Positions 44,108-53,143 of a DNA stretch of 64,000 nt are shown piece after piece (position 1 is the first letter of the stretch; every line of letters starts with the position of its first letter). A model generated the notes under the pieces. The model did no database searches. It had not been told where the DNA came from and saw only the letters and a list, made by a program, of their open reading frames with translations. This stretch comes from Seongchinamella sediminis. GTDB lineage: Bacteria > Pseudomonadota > Gammaproteobacteria > Pseudomonadales > Halieaceae. Location of the stretch: the NCBI RefSeq assembly GCF_003457605.1, contig NZ_QRAN01000002.1, forward strand, positions 62,388 to 126,387, given 5' to 3'. The translations under genes and the position numbers were made by a program.

Positions 44108-45589
44108 ATGGCGCTGGCCCCCGAACTCGTACGCCGCTCCCTGGATGCCCACTCGGCCATCGGCCTGGTAGTGGGTGTGCTGATGTACCTGATCTGCCTC
44201 ACCGGCAGCCTGGCGGCGATGGCGGAACTGTTTGAGCGCTGGGAGCAGCCGGGCATTCCGGAATTCAACCAGGTGTCCGCCGCTGCGGTGGAAAATGCCA
44301 TGACCGGCTTCCGCGCCAGCGTGGACGCCGACCCGGAATCCCTGTGGGTGATATTCCCCACCGCGGAACTGCCGCGGATGCACGTCAGCAGCGGCGCGGA
44401 AGAACGCTTTACCGATGCCGCCGGCAAGCTGCTCGCGCCCCCCGCCGCAGGCTGGACACACATGCTGCGGGAGCTGCATATCAGCCTGCACCTGCCGCAC
44501 AATATCGGCCTGGTCATCGTCAGCGCCATCGGCGCCATGCTGCTGGCACTGATCGTGTCCGGCCTGCTGGCCCATCCACGCCTGTTCCGGGACGCCTTCA
44601 AGCTGCGCCTGGGGGGAACACGGCGACTGGAGCAGGCCGACATCCACAACCGGCTGTCAGTCTGGGGCCTGCCTTTTCACCTCATGATCGGCGTGACCGG
44701 CGCGTTTTACGGCCTGGTGGGCTTACTGGCCTGGTCGGCGGCCACCGCGTGGTATGACGGCGATACCAACGCCCTGTTCGACAGCATCTACGGTTCCGAC
44801 CCGGTACTGGAGGCCCCGCTGCAGCCGCTGGGCATAGACCGGGCGCTGGCTGAGCTGGAACGGCATCACCCCGAGGTCCAGGCGCTGTATATCGTCGGCC
44901 ACAAGCTGGACACCCCCGGCCAGTTCCTGGAAATCGCGGCCACCGTGCCCGGGCGGCTGGCCTATTCGGAAATCTACCGCTTCGACGCGGCGGGCAGCTA
45001 CCTGGGCAGCCAGCAGCTGACCACGGGGCCGGCGGGCAGGCAGTTCCTGTACTCCCTGTACCGGATTCACTTCGGCTACTTCGGTGGCCTGGCCACCCGC
45101 GTCACCTGGCTGCTGCTGGGCCTGGGGCTGACCGTGGTCGCGGTGAGCGGGATCAACATCTGGCTGGCGCGGCGGGGCCGCGACGATGCCCTGGACCGGG
45201 CCTGGGCCGGGGTGGTCTGGGGTGCTCCGCTGGCGCTGGCATTATCCGCCACTGCCGCCATCGTCTTCGCGCTGGCGCCACTGCCGGTATTCGCCGGGGT
45301 ACTGGCTGCCGCCATCGGCGGCGGCCTGTCGCGCCGGCAAACCCGGCACTACCGCGGCGCCTTGCAGTGGCTGCTGGCTGCCAGCCTGCTGCTGCTCGCC
45401 GGCGCCCACACCCTGGCGTATTCACCGGCAGCACAGCGTTTCGATATTACCGCCATCAACCTGGCCCTGGCCGCCGCCGGCCTGTGGTCAGGATGGATGG
45501 CCTGGCGACAGCGCCCGCAGGCCCCGTCAACGGCCACGGCGCCGGAAGTTTCCGGCGCCGCGCGAGCCTCACCCGGCTCCCATCTGTGA
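44108..45589 (+). CDS. PepSY-associated transmembrane protein
   Basis: A 493-residue inner-membrane protein. A first transmembrane helix (AIGLVVGVLMYLICLTGSLAAM) is followed by a periplasmic PepSY-like region, a central pair of helices (LVIVSAIGAMLLALIVSGLLAHP), another domain with LHRQ-type residues and several C-terminal helices. PepSY_TM proteins beside siderophore receptors (for example FiuB/FsqB relatives) are thought to reduce ferric siderophores in the periplasm. Its end overlaps the end of the convergent bacterioferritin gene by 21 bases. Confidence 0.87.
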   Translation: MALAPELVRRSLDAHSAIGLVVGVLMYLICLTGSLAAMAELFERWEQPGIPEFNQVSAAAVENAMTGFRASVDADPESLWVIFPTAELPRMHVSSGAEERFTDAAGKLLAPPAAGWTHMLRELHISLHLPHNIGLVIVSAIGAMLLALIVSGLLAHPRLFRDAFKLRLGGTRRLEQADIHNRLSVWGLPFHLMIGVTGAFYGLVGLLAWSAATAWYDGDTNALFDSIYGSDPVLEAPLQPLGIDRALAELERHHPEVQALYIVGHKLDTPGQFLEIAATVPGRLAYSEIYRFDAAGSYLGSQQLTTGPAGRQFLYSLYRIHFGYFGGLATRVTWLLLGLGLTVVAVSGINIWLARRGRDDALDRAWAGVVWGAPLALALSATAAIVFALAPLPVFAGVLAAAIGGGLSRRQTRHYRGALQWLLAASLLLLAGAHTLAYSPAAQRFDITAINLALAAAGLWSGWMAWRQRPQAPSTATAPEVSGAARASPGSHL

Positions 45590-46045
45590 CTGCAGGTAGT
45601 TGGGCAGGCCCACTTTCTCGATCAGGCCCAGCTGTTTTTCCAGCCACCAGGTGTGATCAACCTCGGTGTCTTCCAACAGCTTTTCCAGTACCTCGCGGCT
45701 GACAAAATCCTGTTCCGCCTCACAGACCTTGATGGCGTCCTTGAGGGCCTTGTCTACCGCCAGCTCCACGTTGAGGTCGTTCTGCAGCATTTCCGGCACG
45801 TCCTTGCCCACCTGTATCGGCGGGCGGGTAACCATGTCCGGCGTACCCTCCAGGAACAGCATGCGCTCGATCAGCGCCTTGGCGTGGCCTTTTTCATCCT
45901 CAAACTCATGGGAGATGCGCTCGTATAACTTGTTCAGGCCCCAGTCCGCGTACATCTCCGCGTGGATGAAGTACTGGTCCATGGCGCCCAATTCCCAGGC
46001 CAGGAGCCCGTTCAACTCGGCAATGACTTTATCGCTACCTTTCAT
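45569..46045 (-). CDS. bfr: Bacterioferritin, ferroxidase-type subunit without the heme methionine
   Basis: A 158-residue four-helix bacterioferritin. The di-iron ferroxidase ligands are all in place: Glu18, Glu51, His54, Glu94, Glu128 and His131 (family numbering 127/130). The axial heme ligand, methionine at 52 in the family, is lysine here (EDEKGH), so this chain should oxidise iron but not bind heme at the two-fold site by itself. It lies 25 bases after a second bacterioferritin gene with the opposite set of residues, so the two probably make mixed 24-mers. Confidence 0.92.
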   Translation of the reverse strand: MKGSDKVIAELNGLLAWELGAMDQYFIHAEMYADWGLNKLYERISHEFEDEKGHAKALIERMLFLEGTPDMVTRPPIQVGKDVPEMLQNDLNVELAVDKALKDAIKVCEAEQDFVSREVLEKLLEDTEVDHTWWLEKQLGLIEKVGLPNYLQSQMGAG

Positions 46046-46070
46046 GATGATGTCCTCCGCTTGAACCGGT

Positions 46071-46535
46071 TCATATCTGCGCCTGGAGGTAGTTCTCCAG
46101 GCCGGTGTTCTCGATCAGGTACTGCTGGGCTTCAATCCAGTCGACGTGATCTTCCTCGTAGGCCAGGATATCCTCCAGCACTTCCCGGCTGACAAAATCC
46201 CGGGCCTGCTCGCAGCACTCGATCGCTTCCCGCAGCAGGGTGAGCTCCTGTTGTTGCAGGGCCAGGTCACAGTCGAGCATCTCCGCGGTGTGCTCACCGA
46301 TTCGCACCTTCTCCAGATGCTGCAGGTTGGGCAGCCCCTCCAGGAACAGGATGCGCTCGATTACCGCATCCGCCTGCTTCATATCCTTGATGGATTTGCT
46401 GTAGCTCTTGTCGTTGAGCTGCTCGAGACCCCAGTTGCGAAACATTCTCGCGTGCAGGAAATACTGGTTGATGGAGGTTAACTCCAGGGTGAGAACGCGG
46501 TTGAGATAGCCTATTACCTTGCCATCGCCTTGCAT
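46071..46535 (-). CDS. bfr: Bacterioferritin, heme-binding subunit with degenerate ferroxidase site
   Basis: A 154-residue bacterioferritin. Met52 (IKDMKQ), the heme axial ligand, is present, and Glu18, Glu127 and His130 are kept. The ferroxidase centre is broken: position 51 is Asp, 54 is Gln and 94 is Gln. This is complementary to the gene 25 bases downstream, the arrangement described for two-subunit bacterioferritins (Neisseria BfrA/BfrB, Magnetospirillum Bfr1/Bfr2). Iron storage beside a Fur-controlled uptake operon fits well. Confidence 0.92.
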   Translation of the reverse strand: MQGDGKVIGYLNRVLTLELTSINQYFLHARMFRNWGLEQLNDKSYSKSIKDMKQADAVIERILFLEGLPNLQHLEKVRIGEHTAEMLDCDLALQQQELTLLREAIECCEQARDFVSREVLEDILAYEEDHVDWIEAQQYLIENTGLENYLQAQI

Positions 46536-46748
46536 GATTGAACTCCATAGCAGTTGTTAACAGCCCCTGCGGGCATTTGTGCTGAAGCCTAGTGCCTATT
46601 GCGCAGAAAGTCAAAATGTCCTTTTAAATCAATAGCTTGATATTAATAACGCTACCAATTCTCATTGCTGTTCAGGGCCTGTATAACTGGCAGCCAGGGG
46701 CAAAAACCGTCATCATTGGCCATCATTCACCAGTGTAAGATCACCACC

Positions 46749-47825
46749 ATGCTAGAACGGCGCGGCCTGCTGGCCACCCTGTGCCTGTCCCTGCTCATTC
46801 ATTCCCCGCTGGCCAGTAGCCAGGACGAGGGGGCTCCGGTGGCCGTTACCAGCGCCCAGGCCCGCGATATCGTCGAGCTTATCCAGCTCAACGGCAGCGT
46901 CAGCGCCCGCAGGAACGCCCAGCTGTCGGTGGCAACCGCCGGCCTGGTGACGCTGCTGGAGCTGGACGAGGGCGACCAGGTGGACAAGGGACAGGTGCTG
47001 CTGGAACTGGACGCCGAACTGGCGCGGCAGCAGCTCCGGGCCGCCCGGGCCGCGGAGACCCGGGCCAGCCGTGCCCTCGACGATGCCCGCCGGCGGCTGG
47101 CGGAAGCCGAGGAGCTGGCGCCCAGGCAGAGCATCGCCGAAACCGTGGTCAGGGACATCGCGGCGGAGGTAGCAGAGGATGAAGCCGCCCTGGAGCAGGC
47201 CCGCGCGGAAGCAGGTTACCGGGCGGGCCTGCTCGACCGGCACCGGCTGCAGGCGCCCTTTGCCGGGGTCATCACCGCCCGCCTGGTCGAACTCGGTGAG
47301 TGGGTGGTACCCGGGGACGCCGCCTTCAACCTGGTGTCGATCAGGCAGCTGCGGCTGGATTTCCAGGCCCCGGAGGACTACCAGGGCAAACTGCGGGCCG
47401 GCCAGGCCCTGGAATTCAGCCTCGGCGGCGGCCACCCGGGACGCCACGTCGCCACCGTGTCCACCACGGTGCCCGCCAGCGATGCCCAGTCGCGAACCTT
47501 CCTGGTCCGCGCCGAGCCACGGCAGCCGGTAGCCGGGATGCTACCCGGGATGTCGGTGCGGGCAGCGGTGCGCCTGCCGACCGGGCGCAGCGGCATCACT
47601 GTACCCCGGGATGCCGTGTTGCGTTACGCCGATGGCCGGCAGATTGTCTGGGTGGTGGAACGCGACGGCGGGCGCACAGTGGCCGCAGAGCGCCTGGTGA
47701 AAACCGGGCTGGTGTTCGACGGCGAAGTGGAGATCAGGAGCGGTGTCAATGAAGGCGATACCGTGGTGATCGCCGGTAACGAGGCCCTGCGCAATGGCCT
47801 CGCTGTCACAGTCACCAGGCGCTAG
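46749..47825 (+). CDS. RND efflux periplasmic adaptor (membrane fusion protein)
   Basis: A 358-residue protein. The start at 46749 (MLERRGLLATLCLSLLIHSPLASSQ) gives a signal peptide; an upstream ATG at 46665 would add 28 non-signal residues. It has the adaptor order of half-lipoyl (VSARRNAQLSVATAGLVTLLELDEGDQVDKGQVLLELD), alpha-hairpin (about 90-150), second half-lipoyl (HRLQAPFAGVITARLVELGEWV), beta-barrel and membrane-proximal domain (VPRDAVLRYADGRQIVWVV). It bridges the downstream RND pump to an outer-membrane channel, which is not encoded here. Eight bases separate the genes. Confidence 0.9.
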   Translation: MLERRGLLATLCLSLLIHSPLASSQDEGAPVAVTSAQARDIVELIQLNGSVSARRNAQLSVATAGLVTLLELDEGDQVDKGQVLLELDAELARQQLRAARAAETRASRALDDARRRLAEAEELAPRQSIAETVVRDIAAEVAEDEAALEQARAEAGYRAGLLDRHRLQAPFAGVITARLVELGEWVVPGDAAFNLVSIRQLRLDFQAPEDYQGKLRAGQALEFSLGGGHPGRHVATVSTTVPASDAQSRTFLVRAEPRQPVAGMLPGMSVRAAVRLPTGRSGITVPRDAVLRYADGRQIVWVVERDGGRTVAAERLVKTGLVFDGEVEIRSGVNEGDTVVIAGNEALRNGLAVTVTRR

Positions 47826-47833
47826 GCCCTGCC

Positions 47834-50800
47834 ATGTTCAGCAAGATTATCCACAACGGTACCCTGGTAACGGTCTGCGTGCTGATCGTCTCGGTGCTCG
47901 GCATCCTGGCGGCCAACCGTATCCCGGTGCAGATGATCCCCGACCTGGACGTGCGCACCATCAGCGTGCGCACGGTGTGGCCCGGAGCCACGCCCCAGGA
48001 CGTGGAGAAGGAAATCCTCATCGAGCAGGAGGACTACCTGCGCAACCTGCCCAACCTGAGCCGGCTGACCGCCACGGCGGAAACCGGTTCGGCATCGATC
48101 GAGCTGGAGTTCCCCCTCGGCACCGACATGACCGACATGATGATCCGGGTCAACAACTCCCTCAGCCAGGTGCCCTCCTACCCGGAGAACGTCGACGAGC
48201 CGCAGGTCTACGCCAGTTCCTTCTCCAGCAACGCCTTCATGTTCTTCAACGTGACGCCGCTGCCGGGCAATCCCCGCCAGCTGGACATGGACCTGATCCT
48301 CGACTTCCTGCAGGACAACGTGCGCCCGCGCATGGCCGGCGTGCCCGGGGTATCGGAAATCAGCATCTGGGGCGGGACCGAGCGGCAGATCCAGATCCTG
48401 GTCGATCCGGCGCGCCTCGCCCTGCGGGAACTGAGCCTGCCGGACGTGCGCAGCGCCATTCGCGCCCGCAACCGCGATCGCTCCGGCGGCGACCTGGGGG
48501 CGGGCAAGCGCCAGTACCTGCTGCGCACCATCGGCCGCTTCGATGACCTGGAACAACTGGAGGACCTGATTCTTGCCCGGCGCGGCGACAACATCATCCG
48601 CCTGCGGGACGTTGCCAGCGTGCGCATGGACCACTTCGAGAAGCGTTCAACCGCCCGCTTCAACGGTGCCGACGGCATCATGATGGCGGTGCGCCGGGAA
48701 TCGGGCTCCAACGTTATCGAAATCAAGGAGCAGATGCTTGGGGAGGTGGCCGCGCTGCAAACGCAGGTGCTGGCGCCCGCCGGCCTGCAGATGCGACTGA
48801 TGGCCGATGACGTGGTCTACGTTCGCGACTCCATTCGCACCGTCTGGCAAAACCTGATTCTCGGCGCCCTGCTGGCCACCGCGATCATGTACCTGTTCCT
48901 GCGCTCCGGACGGGCCACGGCAGTGGGGGTGATCGGCATACCGCTGTGTATCATTGTCGCCTTCCTGGGCCTGCTGCTGGCCGGGCGCACGATTAACGTT
49001 ATCTCCCTCGCCGGCATCGCTTTCGCCCTGGGCATGACCCTGGACAACAGTATCGTGGTGCTGGAGAGCATCGAGCTGGAGCGCCGCCAGGGTGCCGGGC
49101 GCTTTGAGGCCGCGCTGAATGGCGTACGCAAGGTGTGGCCAGCGGTGTTCGCCTCCACCATGACCACGGTGCTGGTATTCCTGCCGGTGGCTTTTATCGA
49201 GCAGGAAGCCGGCCAGCTTTACTCGGACGTGGCCATTGCCATCTCTGCCGCCATCCTCGCCTCGATGCTGGTGGCGGTTACCGTCTTGCCGACGGCTTCG
49301 GCGCGCCTGGAATTCGTCAACGACGCCAAGCGCAGGGAACAGGGCGAAACCCGCGGCGAAAAACTGCGGGCGCGCACCCTGCGCTGGGTCGACGCCTGCC
49401 TGCAAAGCGCGCGCAGCCGCTGGGCCACCGTGCTGGTGGCCGCCGCGGTCAGCGCCGCCATCATCCTGGTCCTGACCCCACCGGCGGAGTACCTGCCCGA
49501 GGGGGAGGAACCCAAGGTGTTTGCCAGCATGAGCGCGCCACCGGGCTACAACCTGGCCACCATGGAAGCGATCGCCGCCGAGATCGAGAACTACCTGCTG
49601 CCGGCAGTAGAAGCCGACCCCGCCCTGTACCATCGCGGCGAGGCGGAGGTACCGGCCATGAAGTACCTGAACATGGGCGCCAGTGCCACCCGGGTGCGGG
49701 TGATCTCCGAGCCGGTGGACACCCGCGACATCGAAGTACTCATGGACGTGATCACCGCCAGGTACCGCGAGTACCCCGGCATGCGGGCCTTCGCTGCGCG
49801 CGGATCCATCATCACCAGCAACGATGGCGGCACCCGCTCGATCAACCTGGAAATATCCGGGCCCGACCTCTACACCATCTACCGGGTGGCCCAGCTGGCG
49901 GACGCCCGTGCCCGGACAGTGTTCGATAACCCCCGCATCCAGAGCCAGCCGGGGGCACTGAGCCTGGCCCAGCCACTGCTGCAGATTCATCCCCGCTGGG
50001 ACCGCGCCGCGGAACTGGGCCTGGATATCGACAACCTGGGCTATACCGTGTCAGCCATCACCGATGGCACCTACGTCGACGAGTTTTTCATGGGCGACGA
50101 CAAGATCGACATGTACCTGTACAGCGACGCCGGACTGGACGCGGACATCGATGCCCTGGGCCAGATACCGCTGTACACCGCCCAGGGGGAGATCATTCCC
50201 CTGGCCGCGGTTGCCGACTTTGAGGAGACGGTCGATACCAGCTCCATCCGCCGGGTTGGCGGACGACGCACGGTGACCCTGAACATTATCCCGCCGCGCT
50301 CGGTGGCGCTGGAGAGCGGCGTGGAGCAGGTACAGCAGGAGGTCGTTTCCTACCTGCGGGACCGGGGCGACATTCCGGCGCAAGTGGACATCGTGATTTC
50401 CGGGGCGGCGGACCAGCTGGAGGCGACCCGCGAGGCCCTGGTCGGCAATTACCTGGTGGCCCTGTTTATCGTCTACCTGCTGATGGTGGCCATCTTCAAT
50501 CACTGGGGCTATCCCCTGCTGATTCTCACCTCCATCCCCCTGGGCGTGGCCGGGGGCCTGGTTGGCCTGGCCCTGCTCAACGGCATTGGCGGCCTGTTGC
50601 CGGCGGTCGGCCTGGCGGCGATATCGCAGCCCTTTGACATGATCTCGATGCTCGGCTTCCTGATTCTCATGGGCACGGTGGTCAACAATCCCATCCTGGT
50701 GGTGCACCGGGCGGTGGAAAATTTCAATGCCGGCGCGGTGCCGCTGGAGGCGGTCCGGGAGGCGGTGAAGACACGGCTGCGGCCCATTGCCATGTCGACC

Positions 50801-50992
50801 ATCACCACACTGTGTGGCCTGGCGCCCCTGGTGCTGATTCCCGGCGCCGGCACCGAGCTCTACCGCGGGGTCGGGGCTATCGTCATGTTCGGCATCATGG
50901 GCGCCATGCTGGTCACCCTGACCATGCTGCCGGCGCTCACGGTCATAGTGCTGGAGTACCAGTCCCGGCAGGCTGAGGCGCAGCCGGACTAG
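47834..50992 (+). CDS. RND-family efflux transporter permease (HAE1-like)
   Basis: A 1052-residue pump with the RND duplication: twelve transmembrane helices and two large periplasmic loops. The N-terminus (MFSKIIHNGTLVTVCVLIVSVLGILAANRIPVQMIPDLD) is typical. The proton-relay helix 4 reads GMTLDNSIVVLES: the first aspartate (AcrB Asp407) is present but the second (Asp408) is asparagine. This variant is known in a subgroup of HAE1 proteins. It is likely a drug, solvent or lipid exporter; its substrate is unknown. No TolC-like gene is near. Confidence 0.9.
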   Translation: MFSKIIHNGTLVTVCVLIVSVLGILAANRIPVQMIPDLDVRTISVRTVWPGATPQDVEKEILIEQEDYLRNLPNLSRLTATAETGSASIELEFPLGTDMTDMMIRVNNSLSQVPSYPENVDEPQVYASSFSSNAFMFFNVTPLPGNPRQLDMDLILDFLQDNVRPRMAGVPGVSEISIWGGTERQIQILVDPARLALRELSLPDVRSAIRARNRDRSGGDLGAGKRQYLLRTIGRFDDLEQLEDLILARRGDNIIRLRDVASVRMDHFEKRSTARFNGADGIMMAVRRESGSNVIEIKEQMLGEVAALQTQVLAPAGLQMRLMADDVVYVRDSIRTVWQNLILGALLATAIMYLFLRSGRATAVGVIGIPLCIIVAFLGLLLAGRTINVISLAGIAFALGMTLDNSIVVLESIELERRQGAGRFEAALNGVRKVWPAVFASTMTTVLVFLPVAFIEQEAGQLYSDVAIAISAAILASMLVAVTVLPTASARLEFVNDAKRREQGETRGEKLRARTLRWVDACLQSARSRWATVLVAAAVSAAIILVLTPPAEYLPEGEEPKVFASMSAPPGYNLATMEAIAAEIENYLLPAVEADPALYHRGEAEVPAMKYLNMGASATRVRVISEPVDTRDIEVLMDVITARYREYPGMRAFAARGSIITSNDGGTRSINLEISGPDLYTIYRVAQLADARARTVFDNPRIQSQPGALSLAQPLLQIHPRWDRAAELGLDIDNLGYTVSAITDGTYVDEFFMGDDKIDMYLYSDAGLDADIDALGQIPLYTAQGEIIPLAAVADFEETVDTSSIRRVGGRRTVTLNIIPPRSVALESGVEQVQQEVVSYLRDRGDIPAQVDIVISGAADQLEATREALVGNYLVALFIVYLLMVAIFNHWGYPLLILTSIPLGVAGGLVGLALLNGIGGLLPAVGLAAISQPFDMISMLGFLILMGTVVNNPILVVHRAVENFNAGAVPLEAVREAVKTRLRPIAMSTITTLCGLAPLVLIPGAGTELYRGVGAIVMFGIMGAMLVTLTMLPALTVIVLEYQSRQAEAQPD

Positions 50993-50998
50993 CCGGGC

Positions 50999-51337
50999 TC
51001 AGTCCTCGCGCTGGCGCTCCTGGTGCGCATCCGCGGCCATGCGGGCGACCGTTTCAATCGCCTCGTCCATGGTGTAGTGGCCCTTGTCCTTGTGCTGGTC
51101 AAACAGGTTGATGTAGGCGTCCGAACGCCGGCCCAGCACCATCAGGCGCAGGTAGAGACTGTCCTCCAGCGCTGGCTTGCGGATCGCATCGAGCACAAAT
51201 ACCGCCATGCTCAGCGGACTCATTACCAGGTCGCGCAGGGCGTCAGCGCCGAGCTTCAACTGGAACACCACCAGGTGTTTCAGTGCCGGGCCGAAGGTCA
51301 CCCTGGCGCTGGAGTCTTCAGGCGTATCAAAGAACAT
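50999..51337 (-). CDS. Conserved hypothetical protein
   Basis: A 112-residue protein (FGPALKHLVVFQLKLGADALRDLVMSPLSMAVFVLDAIRKP...). It looks mostly helical, with a hydrophobic central stretch, and has no signal peptide or recognised motif. Its start overlaps the end of the LysR (finR-like) gene by 11 bases, so they are co-transcribed. It may belong to the oxidative-stress or ferredoxin-reductase response through that link. I do not recognise the family. Confidence 0.6.
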   Translation of the reverse strand: MFFDTPEDSSARVTFGPALKHLVVFQLKLGADALRDLVMSPLSMAVFVLDAIRKPALEDSLYLRLMVLGRRSDAYINLFDQHKDKGHYTMDEAIETVARMAADAHQERQRED

Positions 51338-52232
51338 GGGGATTTTCCTCCATATTGTATTCCCGGCACAGTGCCAACCACTGGCTGAGGGCGCCGGCGT
51401 GAAATTTTTCCCGGTGCATGATCAGGCGCAACTGGCGGCTGAAATCGCGCTGCGGCACCCTCAGCGGCACCAGTGAACCGCGGGCAAAGGCCTCGCGCAG
51501 GCTGATGCGGGACAGGCAGCCTACCCCCAGTCCCGCCTCGACCGCGCGCTTGATCGCCTCGGTGTGCTGCAGTTCCATGGTCACATCCAGCTGGCTCAGT
51601 AGGCCATGCATGGCCCGGTCGAAGGTCTGGCGGGTACCTGAGCCGGGCTCGCGTACGATCCAGGGCAACTGCACCAGCTGCCCGTCACTGACCGCCCGGC
51701 GCCGGGCCAGCGGGTGCCCGGGGGCGGCGAAGACCTGCAACTCGTCCGGGCGCCAGAACACGGTTTCCAGCTGCGGGTGATTGAGCTCGCCCTCGATCAT
51801 GCCCACATCCAGTTCGAACGCCGCGACCTGGCGGGCGATGGTTTCGGTGTTGGCAACCTGCAGGGACACGTCGGCCCCGGGGAAGCGCTGGCGGAAGGCG
51901 GCGATCATCGGCACCGCCAGGTAGTTACCAATGGTCAGGGTCGCCCCGAGGCGCAGTGAGCCCACACCCGGGCCACCGTCCAGCGCGGCCTCGAAGGCCT
52001 CGGCCTCGGCCAGCAGCCGTTCGGCCTGGGGCCGCAACTGCCGGCCCAGCTCACTGAGCTGCAGGCGCTTGCCCAGGCGGTCGAACAGGCGCACCTCAAA
52101 CTGGCTCTCCAGTTCCTTCAGGGCACCGCTGGCGGCGGATTGCGACATGGCCAGCTGTGCCGCGGCCCGGCTGACGTTTTCAAAACGCGCCGTGGCGAGA
52201 AAGACCTGGAGCTGGCGAAGACTGAATCTCAT
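51327..52232 (-). CDS. finR: LysR-family regulator, FinR-like
   Basis: A 301-residue LysR regulator with an N-terminal helix-turn-helix (MRFSLRQLQVFLATARFENVSRAAAQLAMSQSAASGALKELE) and an effector domain containing GATLTIGNYLAVPMI and PWIVREPGSGTRQTFD. It is divergent from fpr across 123 bases with an AT-rich palindrome. In pseudomonads the same arrangement is FinR, which activates fpr under superoxide stress and in response to iron. Its gene is followed by the small hypothetical gene. The symbol rests on synteny and general similarity. Confidence 0.8.
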   Translation of the reverse strand: MRFSLRQLQVFLATARFENVSRAAAQLAMSQSAASGALKELESQFEVRLFDRLGKRLQLSELGRQLRPQAERLLAEAEAFEAALDGGPGVGSLRLGATLTIGNYLAVPMIAAFRQRFPGADVSLQVANTETIARQVAAFELDVGMIEGELNHPQLETVFWRPDELQVFAAPGHPLARRRAVSDGQLVQLPWIVREPGSGTRQTFDRAMHGLLSQLDVTMELQHTEAIKRAVEAGLGVGCLSRISLREAFARGSLVPLRVPQRDFSRQLRLIMHREKFHAGALSQWLALCREYNMEENPHVL

Positions 52233-52244
52233 ATCTACTTTTCC

Positions 52245-52266
52245 GATATATATTATTGAATATATC
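52245..52266. promoter_or_regulatory. LysR-type operator between finR-like gene and fpr
   Basis: GATATAT and ATATATC flank eight bases, a 22-base inverted repeat in an AT-rich segment. It lies 12 bases from the finR start and 90 bases from the fpr start. This is the expected place for FinR binding and autoregulation. Confidence 0.55.
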
Positions 52267-52355
52267 TGTTTTACGGATATCAGGACAAGCGCTATCTTGG
52301 CGCCAGATTGCAGCGGCCCCGGGCCGCGAGACAGCCAGCACCACAGGAGAACACC

Positions 52356-53129
52356 ATGGCGTCACTACTGCGCGAACAGGTTACCGAGGTTCATCACTGG
52401 ACCGATCACCTGTTCAGCTTCAAGACCACGCGCAACCAGGGCTTTCGCTTCAAGAACGGCTACTTCACCATGATCGGCCTGGAACTGGACGGCAAACCCC
52501 TGCTGCGCGCCTACAGCCTGGCCAGCGCCAACTACGAAGATGAGCTGGAGTTCTTCAGCATCAAGGTGCCCGACGGCCCGCTCACCTCCCGGCTGCAGAA
52601 CATCCAGCCCGGCGATGAACTGCTGGTCAACAGCAAGGCCACCGGCACCCTGGTGAGCGACAACCTGCTGCCGGGCAGGAACCTGTACCTGATCGCCACC
52701 GGCACCGGGCTGGCCCCCTTCCTCAGTATTATCCGCGACCCGGAAATCTACGAGGCCTACGACAGGATCATCCTCACCCACGGCTGCCGCGCGGTGGAGG
52801 AACTGGCTTACCAGGAGCTGATCACCCAGCACCTGCCCAATCACGAGTACCTCGGTGAGGATGTGCGCCGCAAGCTGATTTACTACCCCACGGTGACCCG
52901 GGAGAAATACGTGAACAACGGCCGCCTGACCGACCTGCTGCGCATTGGCAAACTGGAAAACGACATCGGCCTGCCGGCGATCAACCCCGCCGACGACCGC
53001 TTCATGATTTGCGGCAGCCCGAGCATGCTCAAGGACATCTGCACCCTGCTCGACAGCCGCGGTTTCAGCGAAACCCGCAACGGCCACATCGGCGAGTATG
53101 TGATCGAACGGGCCTTTGTGGAGAGCTGA
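52356..53129 (+). CDS. fpr: Ferredoxin--NADP+ reductase
   Basis: A 257-residue flavoprotein of the bacterial subclass I type. The FAD site is in RAYSLASANYEDELEFF, with GPLTSRLQNIQPGDELLV, and the NADP part has YLIATGTGLAPFLSIIRDPEIYEAYDRIILTHGCR and DRFMICGSPSML. The C-terminus HIGEYVIERAFVES is typical. It passes electrons between NADPH and ferredoxin or flavodoxin, in defence against oxidative stress and in iron-sulfur supply. The start follows AGGAGA. Its divergent neighbour is the FinR-like regulator. Confidence 0.95.
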   Translation: MASLLREQVTEVHHWTDHLFSFKTTRNQGFRFKNGYFTMIGLELDGKPLLRAYSLASANYEDELEFFSIKVPDGPLTSRLQNIQPGDELLVNSKATGTLVSDNLLPGRNLYLIATGTGLAPFLSIIRDPEIYEAYDRIILTHGCRAVEELAYQELITQHLPNHEYLGEDVRRKLIYYPTVTREKYVNNGRLTDLLRIGKLENDIGLPAINPADDRFMICGSPSMLKDICTLLDSRGFSETRNGHIGEYVIERAFVES

Positions 53130-53143
53130 GTGATGGCTGGCGG

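Noticed and set aside
46655-46667. Possible Fur half-site between the bacterioferritin and RND genes
   Set aside because: Only one half (TGAGAAT on the minus strand) fits; the other half does not, unlike the perfect site at 41255.
48647-49990. 447-codon minus-strand frame opposite the RND pump
   Set aside because: Composition rich in Gly/His/Gln without motifs; a shadow of the real gene.
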